64,000 nucleotides of DNA from Saprospiraceae bacterium (GTDB lineage: Bacteria > Bacteroidota > Bacteroidia > Chitinophagales > Saprospiraceae). A program made the position numbers and the translations under genes. The stretch's first letter is position 1. Each line of letters opens with the position of its first letter. Below are positions 9,644-17,390 of this stretch, in pieces. The stretch lies in the NCBI GenBank assembly GCA_016710235.1, contig JADJLG010000001.1:1291501-1355500 (forward strand), in the 5' to 3' direction. The notes under the pieces were generated by a model. That model was not told where the DNA came from. It saw only the letters and a list, made by a program, of their open reading frames with translations, and made no database searches.

Positions 9644-9829
9644 ATGTATTTTCATGCAAGGGGACAGGAGTTTACTGAAATGAGTCTGGAGGAAGCCAAA
9701 GTATATCATTTCGAGGCAGCTAACAGAGATGTTGAGTTTCTGACCATGAACCATCTTGGGAAAAGTGAATTTTACGAAGATGCGAAAAGACATATTTTGA
9801 AAGTGAATAGCAAAGGATACCTTGTTTAA
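9644..9829 (+). CDS. small hypothetical protein (61 residues)
   Basis: MYFHARGQEFTEMSLEEAKV continues into an acidic/basic, apparently soluble peptide (HFEAANRDVEFLTMNHLGKS). No signal or membrane segment. A promoter-like pair lies just upstream, which is the main reason to accept it. Family not recognised. It may be the remaining piece of a larger gene. Confidence 0.4.
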   Translation: MYFHARGQEFTEMSLEEAKVYHFEAANRDVEFLTMNHLGKSEFYEDAKRHILKVNSKGYLV

Positions 9830-9980
9830 AACTTATTGCAAAACAAGAAAAAGCAAATGAATAAAAGTTTTATTTTTACATGTTTCAATTTGAATTATAG
9901 GATTCATCTATTGAAGGGTAAATGTTTCCATGTGATTATTAAAAAAGTGATTGCTTAGACCCTTTTTATTAATTCATCAA

Positions 9981-10655
9981 ATGCTTAGATTTGTTATTAT
10001 ATTATTTTTATTGATGATAGATGAGAATTTACATTCTCAGGATTTATCTTCTGTTGATTTTAGGATTACTTGTCAATCTGAAGACGTACTCCCAGGTCAA
10101 AATTATGTCATCGAAGGTGATACATTGATCTTTGATAAATTAAAATTTTACATCACTCATCTTGAGTTGTTTGATAATGATTCTTTGGTTTTAAGGTCTG
10201 ACGAGAAGGCATATTTGTTAGATATGTCAGATGCTTCCAGTTTAAGAATTCCATTGCAATTTGAGGGTAAGTTCAATTTACTGCGATTTAAGATCGGCAT
10301 CGATAGCCTCCTCAATGTTTCGGGTGTCCTGGATGGAGTTCTAGATCCGATCAAGGGAATGTACTGGACCTGGCAGAGTGGTTATATCAATTTTAAATTG
10401 GAGGGAAGGTCAAGCAATTGCCCGGCAAGACGCCATAAATTTTATTGGCATATCGGTGGATATTTAACACCATACCAAACTCAGAGAGAAGTGAGCTTGG
10501 ATGTGAAAGAGGATAGTAATATTTGTGTCGTGCTGGCTTTAGATGAATTAGTGAGAAGAATTGATCTCACCAATACATATCAGGTTATGTCGCCCGGAGA
10601 ACCAGCAGTGAAAATTGCTGATGACTTAGTTCACATGTTCAAGACTTGTAGATGA
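9981..10655 (+). CDS. MbnP-family protein (partner of a di-haem MbnH-type enzyme)
   Basis: ATG at 9981 gives a normal signal peptide (MLRFVIILFLLM...LHSQ); the in-frame TTG at 9951 would add ten residues before it and is less likely. The mature protein shows the MbnP pattern: KLKFYITHLELF, the signature MYWTWQSGYINFKLEG with conserved tryptophans, and HIGGY...VSLDV near the C-terminus. In methanotrophs, MbnH oxidises a Trp of MbnP to kynurenine, creating a copper site. Here the stop overlaps the next gene's start (ATGA at 10652-10655), so the pair is translationally coupled. A periplasmic copper-binding role is inferred from the family. Confidence 0.75.
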   Translation: MLRFVIILFLLMIDENLHSQDLSSVDFRITCQSEDVLPGQNYVIEGDTLIFDKLKFYITHLELFDNDSLVLRSDEKAYLLDMSDASSLRIPLQFEGKFNLLRFKIGIDSLLNVSGVLDGVLDPIKGMYWTWQSGYINFKLEGRSSNCPARRHKFYWHIGGYLTPYQTQREVSLDVKEDSNICVVLALDELVRRIDLTNTYQVMSPGEPAVKIADDLVHMFKTCR

Positions 10656-11659
10656 GAACGTTCATTTATTCGTGTGCCTTTATTGCCTTAGGATTCATGT
10701 CGTTCAGATGGATTTGCGGTAATATTTTTCCCTATCAGCCTTCACACTTTCCTGTACCTTTTTATCCTTTTCAAGACAATCCACCGGACAGCTTGATGGT
10801 AGAGATTGGAAAGCGTTTATTTTTTGACCCTAAATTATCTGCTAACAATTCGATCTCATGTGCTTCTTGTCACTCGCCTTTCAATGCTTTTGCTCATACG
10901 GATCATGAATTGAGTCACGGTATTCATGATTCAATTGGAAATAGAAATGCGCCTGCTCTTTTTAATCTTGCATGGCAGCAATCTTTTATGTGGGATGGAG
11001 CCATCAATCATCTCGATGTCCAGCCTCTGGCACCAATATCTCATGCAGCTGAAATGGGTAGCTCCATCAATGAAGTAATCCAAAAAATCGAAGCAATAAC
11101 TCTTTACCGCAATCTGTATTTCGAGGCATGTGGGGACTCCAGTATAAGCAGTGCTAAAATTTTGAAAGCTTTGGCTCAATACCAGCTTACACTAGTGTCT
11201 GCAAACTCAAAATATGATAGGGTCGTGCAGGGACAGGAGAAATTTTCTGTGCAGGAGGAAAAAGGGTATAAACTGTTTTTGAAGAATTGCAATCGGTGCC
11301 ATACGGAACCTCTGTTTTCAAACTTTTCATTCGAAAAAAATGGACTTGCGCTTGACCCGGATTTAAATGATCAGGGGCGATATAGAGTGACACTACTAGA
11401 AGAAGACAGAATGAAATTTAAAGTACCCAGTTTGCGTAATTTAGTATTTACATATCCATATATGCATGATGGCAGGTTTGCGACGTTAAAAGAAGTAATT
11501 CACCATTATGCAGGGGATTTCAACACCAAATTGGATAGTTCGGAGAAAGCAAGCAAGGCAATCATTTTAAACCCAAATGATCAAGTTGACTTAATCGCTT
11601 TTCTTCTAACTTTATCGGACAAAGAATTTGTGTTCGATCCGAAACATTTGTTGAAGTAA
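10652..11659 (+). CDS. MbnH-like di-haem cytochrome c peroxidase family protein
   Basis: 335 residues with an N-terminal membrane/signal segment and two haem-c motifs: SCASCH (about residue 70) and NCNRCH (about residue 215). The family elements GNRNAPALFNLAWQQSFMWD, a middle QLTLVS segment and SLRNLVFTYPYMHDGRFATL are present. Classical members reduce H2O2 in the periplasm. MbnH homologues instead modify MbnP, and the 4-bp overlap with the MbnP gene favours the latter. Assignment as MbnH rather than CcpA rests on context. Confidence 0.8.
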   Translation: MRTFIYSCAFIALGFMSFRWICGNIFPYQPSHFPVPFYPFQDNPPDSLMVEIGKRLFFDPKLSANNSISCASCHSPFNAFAHTDHELSHGIHDSIGNRNAPALFNLAWQQSFMWDGAINHLDVQPLAPISHAAEMGSSINEVIQKIEAITLYRNLYFEACGDSSISSAKILKALAQYQLTLVSANSKYDRVVQGQEKFSVQEEKGYKLFLKNCNRCHTEPLFSNFSFEKNGLALDPDLNDQGRYRVTLLEEDRMKFKVPSLRNLVFTYPYMHDGRFATLKEVIHHYAGDFNTKLDSSEKASKAIILNPNDQVDLIAFLLTLSDKEFVFDPKHLLK

Positions 11660-11720
11660 AAGCATTTATTATGACTTTTGGTTGGGTACTTTATAATTCA
11701 AACAAAAACTATCAGGAAAA

Positions 11721-13094
11721 ATGAAAAATAATTTGTTAGCCATAGCCCTAATCAGCATCAGCTTAACAACGGCTATTTCGCAAATCAATCCGGCCATATC
11801 GAGTTGGTTGCAAAACAAATCAAAAACTGGGTATTACTATGTTTCAGGGAATTCAATACCTGTCTCACATGGAATTTTGGTCAATTGTCAGTCGGTAGAA
11901 TACTCTGCAAACAATGTGTATGTCCATGCGACTGGAATGCCGGCTTATCATGTCGGTCCTTATTTGGATGGAAACCCCAATCAAGCCGGTAATCAGAATG
12001 CTATCTTTAAATTGCCGTTAAATCCAACCGAAAATACAGGTACGAAAACCGCAACTCAGGGAGGAAACATAGGTATCTTTATCAATGGTGTGGCTATGTT
12101 CGATTTCAGGGATGATGTAGCATGGAATACCAACACAAATTCTTGGTGCGGTGGCCCGGGAAATGCACCTTGTCCGGGAGGTCCCGGCACTACACAATCT
12201 TGGTATCGTGACGCAATCGTTTTTGAAAAGAAAGGATTTGATTGTGCGAAGGGGCACCCGGCCGGTTCAAACTACCATCATCACCAGAATCCAAGTGCCT
12301 TTGACCTGGACAAAACTGTGATTTCAAATATTTGTAATCTTTATGATTCCGACGGATTGTACGTTATTGATCCTACAAAGCACTCTCCGCTGTTGGGATT
12401 TGCTTACGATGGATTTCCTGTTTATGGAGCTTATGGGTACGCGAATACTGATGGATCTGGCGGGATCACACGGATCAAATCCGGTTATCAGTTGCGTAAA
12501 ATAACGGTAAGGACCCATCATGCCGATGGTACAGATGTACCTGATGGCCCGGCTGTCAATACCAGTTACCCTCTGGGAACTTTTCGTGAAGATTACGAAT
12601 GGATTTCTCATTCTAATGATCCAAGCTATCTGGACGCACACAATGGCCGTTTCTGCGTGACTCCGGAGTATCCTAAAGGAACTTACTGCTATTTTGCCAC
12701 CGTTGACGAACAGCACAACTCTGCCTACCCATACATAGTCGGACCTAAATATTATGGTGTTAAAACAGGAACAAAAGTGAGTTCAATTTCCGAAACAACG
12801 ACGGTTTATAATCCGGTTCTGTCCAATCAAAATCCTTCGTCAGAAAATATAGATATAAAGATTATACCCGTTTCGGCTTCAGACCTGATTGCGATCCAAG
12901 TCAAAGGACTTAATCCAAATGATATAGATCTGAGTTTGTTTGATTTACAAGGAAAGATGATTAGCCAGACCACTATTGATAAAGGGCAAACGATCGCTTA
13001 TTTCGATATTCAGACATTGTATGCAGGAACTTATTTTATACAAATCAAGTATGGAAATCATTTCCAAACTGAAAAGCTTGTTTTACAGAAATAA
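11721..13094 (+). CDS. YHYH-domain protein with T9SS sorting tail
   Basis: 457 residues. The signal peptide is MKNNLLAIALISISLTTAIS. The YHYH domain contains DCAKGHPAGSNYHHHQNPSA and LLGFAYDGFPVYGAYGY, the characteristic His cluster and DG(F/Y)P(V/I)YG motif, followed by a second histidine segment (RTHHADG). The last ~80 residues (from about IDIKIIPVSASDLI to EKLVLQK) form a type A T9SS C-terminal domain, so it is exported and surface-attached or released. YHYH proteins have unknown function. The 61-bp gap after the MbnH-type gene, on the same strand, suggests one functional group. Confidence 0.85.
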   Translation: MKNNLLAIALISISLTTAISQINPAISSWLQNKSKTGYYYVSGNSIPVSHGILVNCQSVEYSANNVYVHATGMPAYHVGPYLDGNPNQAGNQNAIFKLPLNPTENTGTKTATQGGNIGIFINGVAMFDFRDDVAWNTNTNSWCGGPGNAPCPGGPGTTQSWYRDAIVFEKKGFDCAKGHPAGSNYHHHQNPSAFDLDKTVISNICNLYDSDGLYVIDPTKHSPLLGFAYDGFPVYGAYGYANTDGSGGITRIKSGYQLRKITVRTHHADGTDVPDGPAVNTSYPLGTFREDYEWISHSNDPSYLDAHNGRFCVTPEYPKGTYCYFATVDEQHNSAYPYIVGPKYYGVKTGTKVSSISETTTVYNPVLSNQNPSSENIDIKIIPVSASDLIAIQVKGLNPNDIDLSLFDLQGKMISQTTIDKGQTIAYFDIQTLYAGTYFIQIKYGNHFQTEKLVLQK

Positions 13095-13265
13095 ACCAAT
13101 AGTTTTTTGGTAAATCAACGGATCTTTAATTAGCAAATATTAATTATTAATGATGAGTTGCTATCCGGGAATTTTGTTTTAAGTCGAAATGTTTTTTGGG
13201 TTTATTGCTCAAAAACAGCTAAGAGGGATCGGATTTTTGAAGGCTTCTGCCTGACTCAATGTGTG

Positions 13266-13322
13266 CTTACTAAAATGAAAGCACTGTATCTTTAGTAAGT
13301 GAATCACTAAGATTTACTTTTG
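13266..13322 (+). promoter_or_regulatory. inverted-repeat operator and -7 box of the HxlR gene
   Basis: CTTACTAAA (13266-13274) and TTTAGTAAG (13291-13299) form a perfect 9-bp inverted repeat, and TACTTTTG (13315-13322) fits the -7 box. The repeat covers the expected -33 region, so binding would block the promoter. A related site lies upstream of the gene at 15708-16226. HxlR regulators typically bind such palindromes and repress themselves. Confidence 0.55.
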
Positions 13323-13667
13323 CATAAAATTCTAAAATTGAAAAGGTATAAGCTCAATGGTACTTACTTTTATTGTCCTGTAGATCTGACATTGAAAATT
13401 GTGGGAGGAAGGTGGAAGGGTGTTGTAATCTGGAATCTGCGTAATGGCACGAAGAGATTTAGTGAAATGAAAAGAACACTGGTCACTATAAACGACAAAA
13501 TGCTTTCACAGACATTTAAAGAGCTTGAAGAACAAGGCGTAGTTCATCGTAAAGTTTATCAGGTAGTTCCACCTAAAGTTGAATATAGTCTCACCGAAGA
13601 AGGTAAAAAATTGCTTCCAATTATGGAAGCAATGAGTTCGTATGGATCAAAGTTTGAAGTAGAATAA
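13320..13667 (+). CDS. HxlR family winged-helix transcriptional regulator
   Basis: 115 residues in the longest frame. Family landmarks are YCPVDLTLKIVGGRWKGVVIWNL (conserved Cys, G-G-K/R-W), FSEMKRTLVTINDKMLSQTFKELEEQG (recognition helix) and PPKVEYSLTEEGKKLLPI. The TTG at 13320 overlaps the -7 box, so the real start is probably the TTG at 13338 or lower; no ATG exists before residue 41. The family often senses electrophiles or redox change through the N-terminal Cys. It is divergently placed upstream of the minus-strand block at 13.7-16.2 kb and probably controls part of it. Confidence 0.88.
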   Translation: MHKILKLKRYKLNGTYFYCPVDLTLKIVGGRWKGVVIWNLRNGTKRFSEMKRTLVTINDKMLSQTFKELEEQGVVHRKVYQVVPPKVEYSLTEEGKKLLPIMEAMSSYGSKFEVE

Positions 13668-13721
13668 ATACGATTAAATAATCTTTACTGATTATCTATA
13701 CTTTGTCTGGAAAAAACGTGG

Positions 13722-14096
13722 TCATTTAAAAAATCGGAAAATATGGATGGTGATAAAAACCTCCAAAAGACTCAATGGAATAGCAAATGGTAATATAGAA
13801 AGAGGCAAGATACCCAAATTTCCAATCACCAACCACATCATTAAAAAACCAATTACCCAACTCAGGATAAAGGTCTCCCAAAAATTAAATTTTTGAAACA
13901 AGATGAAAATGATGATTGCAAATATCAAAGACCATACGCCCCAAATAAGGCCATTGACAGGAGCTTCCGGAAACGACATTCCTAAATTTTGGTAATGTAA
14001 TGCCCAGATGGTGTGCAACAATATTGAATTGCGATAAAACTCTGAGATGCTAATCCAAATCATACTCAGAGAAATGGATAATGCTGTCTTGCGCAT
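13722..14096 (-). CDS. small polytopic membrane protein
   Basis: 124 residues with about four predicted membrane segments (e.g. GLIWGVWSLIFAIIIFILF, FILSWVIGFLMMWLVIG). No charged motif or known family recognised. It lies 12 bp downstream of the TMEM175-like gene on the same strand, so it is probably in that operon. Confidence 0.6.
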   Translation of the reverse strand: MRKTALSISLSMIWISISEFYRNSILLHTIWALHYQNLGMSFPEAPVNGLIWGVWSLIFAIIIFILFQKFNFWETFILSWVIGFLMMWLVIGNLGILPLSILPFAIPLSLLEVFITIHIFRFFK

Positions 14097-14108
14097 AAAT
14101 AATACGAA

Positions 14109-14708
14109 TCAGTTTTTTCGAAATTCTCTTTCGATACGTTTATCAGGAATCAGCCACATAATACCCACCAGGAGATATAGAATTGCCGAAACGATAGGAT
14201 AATAATAAGAGATAAGTATGCCCAGGATATAAACCACCAATGAAATTGTCCCCTTGATATCATTTACCATAGCTTTGGCAAGTACTGAATCCTGCCCATG
14301 CTCATTTATAATAAACTTGGTAAGTAATTGATAACTTGACCCGGAAAGAAGGAAAATGATCCCAATGAAAGCCACAGGTGTAGAATCAAAATGCGATTCG
14401 CCCATCCAAGCAGTGCCAAAAGGTACGAGAGAAAGAAAGAAAAGTAGCAAGCCATTGGTCCAAAGGATTTTTCCATTTACTTTCTCAACTGTTTGAAAAA
14501 CATGATGATGGTTATTCCAATAGATGATGATCATCAAGAAGCTCAGGATATAGCTTGAAAATTTAGGCCATAAAGCCAGTAAATCAGACCAGGAATTGCC
14601 ATGGGGAATTTTCAATTCCAGTACCATGATCGTGACAATGATGGCCAAGACACCATCACTAAATGCTTCTATTCTTCCTTTTTTCATCCAATTATGTTTT
14701 GTGAGCAA
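14109..14708 (-). CDS. TMEM175-family (DUF1211) putative potassium channel
   Basis: 199 residues. The N-terminus carries the family signature GRIEAFSDGVLAIIVTIMVL (R-x-x-x-F-S-D), followed by further hydrophobic helices. Bacterial TMEM175 proteins form tetrameric K+ leak channels lacking a classical TVGYG filter. The start overlaps the end of the NmrA-like gene by 17 bp, indicating one operon. Confidence 0.85.
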   Translation of the reverse strand: MLTKHNWMKKGRIEAFSDGVLAIIVTIMVLELKIPHGNSWSDLLALWPKFSSYILSFLMIIIYWNNHHHVFQTVEKVNGKILWTNGLLLFFLSLVPFGTAWMGESHFDSTPVAFIGIIFLLSGSSYQLLTKFIINEHGQDSVLAKAMVNDIKGTISLVVYILGILISYYYPIVSAILYLLVGIMWLIPDKRIEREFRKN

Positions 14709-15561
14709 AACCTTCTACGGTCAATTGAGGTCTGCCCAATTGGTCCCAGGTTTTTTGAGACTCAAATGTCTCAAAATTATTGATCATTACATTCATTAAT
14801 TTTGAGACAAACTTCATTTGAGGTATGAAGTATCCGAGAAATTTTAATACTCCGTATGGCATAGATCCCACTGAAAGCCTTTCCTTGGAATAGGCACCGA
14901 CAAATTTCTGAGCAGCCTCCTGCATAGTCAGAGCTTCCGGTCCCTGCACAGGATATTCTTGATCCAAAGCTTTTTCTGTCAAAAAAGCTTGTGCGACATT
15001 TCTGCCAAAGTCTTCACCGGCAATCCACCAGGATTTATGGTTTACCGAAGCGTTAATAAAATTGAGTTTATTTCCTCTTTTCATCCCTTCAGAAATGAGA
15101 TTTTCCATGAAGTTTGAAGGATAAAAAATAGTATAAGGAATCCCTGATTTTTTTACTCTGTCAATGCTTGATTTCTTGGAATTGAAAACCCACCAGTTAC
15201 CTTGATAATTGCGCGCCAGAAAGGATGATAAAAGAACAATCTGTTTAATGTTGCCATTGGTTTTTGCAGCAGATATGATATGGTCTAAACCTTGAGCTTC
15301 AGGATTGAACTGGTTTTCTTTATCCGTAGGGCGGGTTGAAATATTGATATACAGTCCATCCGCATTTTCAAGAGCAAGCCCGATTGAATTTTTATCGTCC
15401 AAATCCCCTTTCACAAAATTTACACCTGCTGGAAAAATTGATTTCGCTTTTTCAGGATTTCTTACCAATGCAGTGACATTAAAACCCGCTTTGACTAACT
15501 CTTTTGTTACAGGAATTCCAATCATCCCTGTGGCGCCAATAATGCTTATATTCTTTGACAT
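14692..15561 (-). CDS. NmrA-like NAD(P)-binding reductase/sensor
   Basis: 289 residues. The N-terminal Rossmann motif is ISIIGATGMIGIPVTKELV (GxxGxxG), followed by VTALVRNPEKA for NADP phosphate recognition, VKGDLDD, and an NmrA-type core (YTIFYPSNFMENLI). It is an atypical short-chain dehydrogenase acting as a reductase, epimerase or redox sensor; the substrate is unknown. It is the first gene of the NmrA-TMEM175-membrane protein series. No HxlR-like palindrome is visible directly upstream. Confidence 0.85.
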   Translation of the reverse strand: MSKNISIIGATGMIGIPVTKELVKAGFNVTALVRNPEKAKSIFPAGVNFVKGDLDDKNSIGLALENADGLYINISTRPTDKENQFNPEAQGLDHIISAAKTNGNIKQIVLLSSFLARNYQGNWWVFNSKKSSIDRVKKSGIPYTIFYPSNFMENLISEGMKRGNKLNFINASVNHKSWWIAGEDFGRNVAQAFLTEKALDQEYPVQGPEALTMQEAAQKFVGAYSKERLSVGSMPYGVLKFLGYFIPQMKFVSKLMNVMINNFETFESQKTWDQLGRPQLTVEGFAHKT

Positions 15562-15649
15562 ATATTTAAGTTTTATAAATTGAAAATAATACTTTTCGGT
15601 TCAATCTAATTTTGGTTTAAATCATCCGTATACATTTATCCATATTTCT

Positions 15650-15686
15650 AAAATAAAACATTCCACCTGTTTATTCAGGTGGAATG
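15650..15686 (-). terminator. rho-independent terminator of the SnoaL-like gene
   Basis: CATTCCACCTG (15659-15669) and CAGGTGGAATG (15676-15686) form a perfect 11-bp stem with a 6-base loop. On the minus strand it is followed by a T-rich run (TGTTTTATTTT). It lies 22 bp after the stop of the gene at 15708. Confidence 0.85.
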
Positions 15687-15707
15687 TTGCAGAATAATCG
15701 ATTGAGA

Positions 15708-16226
15708 TTATTTTTTTGGAGGTGGAATTACACCAAGTTGGACCATCATGCCATATGTATTTGTGGTCTGCCATTCTGCCACAACCTGACCATTTTTTAT
15801 TTGCCTCATGAATTGTCCTGTAGATGCTATGCGCTTACCTGTCGCGGGAATTCCAAAATAAACACCAGAGTTGTCCATGAAGTTGGTGTAATCTACGGCG
15901 ACCATATCAGCCTCACCCACTACGCGATTAAAGTGCATATCCATATTGGTGAATCCCTTGCTCAGAATTTCTTTCATGAAGTAGATGTATTCTTTCTTTC
16001 CTATGGCAGCCTGACCATCCCCAAAATACTGGAAATCATCTGAAAGCAAATCTTCTACTTTAGCCCAATCTCCTTTCATAATAGATTTTGAAAGTGACAA
16101 AGCGATTTCTTTGTTTGCGTCAATACTCATTTTTAAATGTTTTTTACTTGAATGTTTTGATGTTTGTGCCTGGGCAGAAGAAACTAGAAATACTGTGAGC
16201 AATGCCCAATAAATTACTTTTTTCAT
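15708..16226 (-). CDS. SnoaL/NTF2-like secreted protein
   Basis: 172 residues. The signal peptide is MKKVIYWALLTVFLVSSAQA. The mature part is one NTF2-like cone: a helical start (ANKEIALSLSKSIMKGDWAK), DLLSDDFQYFGDG, KEYIYFMKEILSKGF, and strands ending GQFMRQIKNGQVVAEWQTTN. Members are small-molecule isomerases/cyclases or ligand binders. The gene has its own -7 box, an upstream palindrome like that of the HxlR gene, and its own terminator, so it is a likely HxlR target. Confidence 0.8.
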   Translation of the reverse strand: MKKVIYWALLTVFLVSSAQAQTSKHSSKKHLKMSIDANKEIALSLSKSIMKGDWAKVEDLLSDDFQYFGDGQAAIGKKEYIYFMKEILSKGFTNMDMHFNRVVGEADMVAVDYTNFMDNSGVYFGIPATGKRIASTGQFMRQIKNGQVVAEWQTTNTYGMMVQLGVIPPPKK

Positions 16227-16249
16227 TGTTGATTATAATTTTAAGCCGA

Positions 16250-16320
16250 CAAAGGTAAATTCTTTACTATTCCAATGTGTCATACTAACCAATTTGAAAG
16301 TAATACCTTTTTGGTAAGTA
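16250..16320 (-). promoter_or_regulatory. -7 box and second HxlR-like operator
   Basis: On the minus strand TACCTTTG (complement of 16250-16257) fits the -7 box. Further upstream TACTAACCAA (16283-16292) and TTGGTAAGTA (16311-16320) form a 10-bp inverted repeat with one mismatch. The half-sites and the inner GAAAG (16296-16300) resemble the operator at 13266-13299. Confidence 0.5.
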
Positions 16321-16622
16321 TCATTAAGGTTTGATATTTTCCGGGAATGTATTTGTTACAAGAAAATTAAATAGGATTAAATCTCGCTGTTCATTCCTTC
16401 TCTAGTGGATTCACCTTAGAATAATAGTTGAAAATTTCCGACTTAAATGATGATAGTTTTCATAATGAATCATTTCGATTCCTCGCTTGATATGTTTACG
16501 CTTACAATCAATTTTGAACTTTTCAGTCCATCTGATTTCCGGCTCAATAAATATTTAGATAATTGTGATTTGAGTTTGAAATTAATTTGACTCCTTAGAA
16601 AATTCCAACTACAAATTAAGTT
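16321..16622. other. intergenic, nothing recognised
   Basis: AT-rich DNA between the SnoaL-like operator and the first VOC gene, with no supported reading frame or hairpin. Confidence 0.3.
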
Positions 16623-16991
16623 TTAATCTACTGCCTCCCATAGTTGCACCTTGGTCCCTTCAGCATCCAGAATGTGAACAAATTTTCCATAATCATATGT
16701 CTCAATATTGTCAAGGATGGTCACGCCTTCTTTTTTCAATTCTTCTACTAACTCCACTAGGTTTTCCACCCTGTAATTGATCATAAATTCTTTTTCAAAG
16801 TACTTGGAGCTTTCAGCAAAAGGTGACCATTGAGTTTGTGCTTTTTTAGTGCTGTCCGCACTTTCATACCATTCAAAAGTCGCGCCATAAGGGTTTGTGT
16901 CTAGTCCAAGATGATTTTTGTACCATTCAGTCACTGCTTTTGGATCCTTACATTTGAAAAAAACGCCACCAATTCCCGTTACCCTTTTCAT
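16623..16991 (-). CDS. VOC (glyoxalase/bleomycin-resistance) family protein, paralogue 1
   Basis: 122 residues, a single two-module VOC domain. Recognisable parts are VTGIGGVFFKCKDPKAVTEWY, GLDTNPYGATFEWYE, TQWSPF and KFVHILDAEGTKVQLWE with the C-terminal Glu that usually ligates metal. No signal peptide. Most of its length aligns with the product of 18981-19499, so the two are duplicates. A -7 box (complement of 17047-17054) precedes it. The substrate is unknown. Confidence 0.88.
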   Translation of the reverse strand: MKRVTGIGGVFFKCKDPKAVTEWYKNHLGLDTNPYGATFEWYESADSTKKAQTQWSPFAESSKYFEKEFMINYRVENLVELVEELKKEGVTILDNIETYDYGKFVHILDAEGTKVQLWEAVD

Positions 16992-17390
16992 TTTAATTTA
17001 TAATTTTAAACTTTTTAAATAGATAAAAGCACTATTTCATGTGGGTCAAAGATACCCATATTTGAAATGTGAGCAAATTTTCTATAAAATCACCCGGTTC
17101 ATAATAAATGGCCAATGCCTGGATCTGTAATATCCATTCTCCCAGAGGCAGACAGAATAAAGACTTGATGTAGTCTGATCAATCCTGTATTTTTCAGGAA
17201 AAAGCTGGATTTGTTCTTTGATTTGCGCATTTGAGATAGGCAAGTATATTGGCGCAAGGAAGGCCGATAAGCCTTGTAATAATTTTAATGTTCATTATCC
17301 CAATGCCAACTTCTAATATGAGAGATGCAGATCATGAAATTCTTTTACTATTATTCAACATTGAACTTAAACTGCCTTGCAAGATTATTC
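16992..17390. other. spacer between VOC gene 1 and the IS66 element
   Basis: Holds the VOC promoter (CAAAGATA at 17047-17054, minus strand). Otherwise I see no gene. The spacer resumes at 18938 after the insertion, so the two VOC genes were once close neighbours. Confidence 0.4.
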
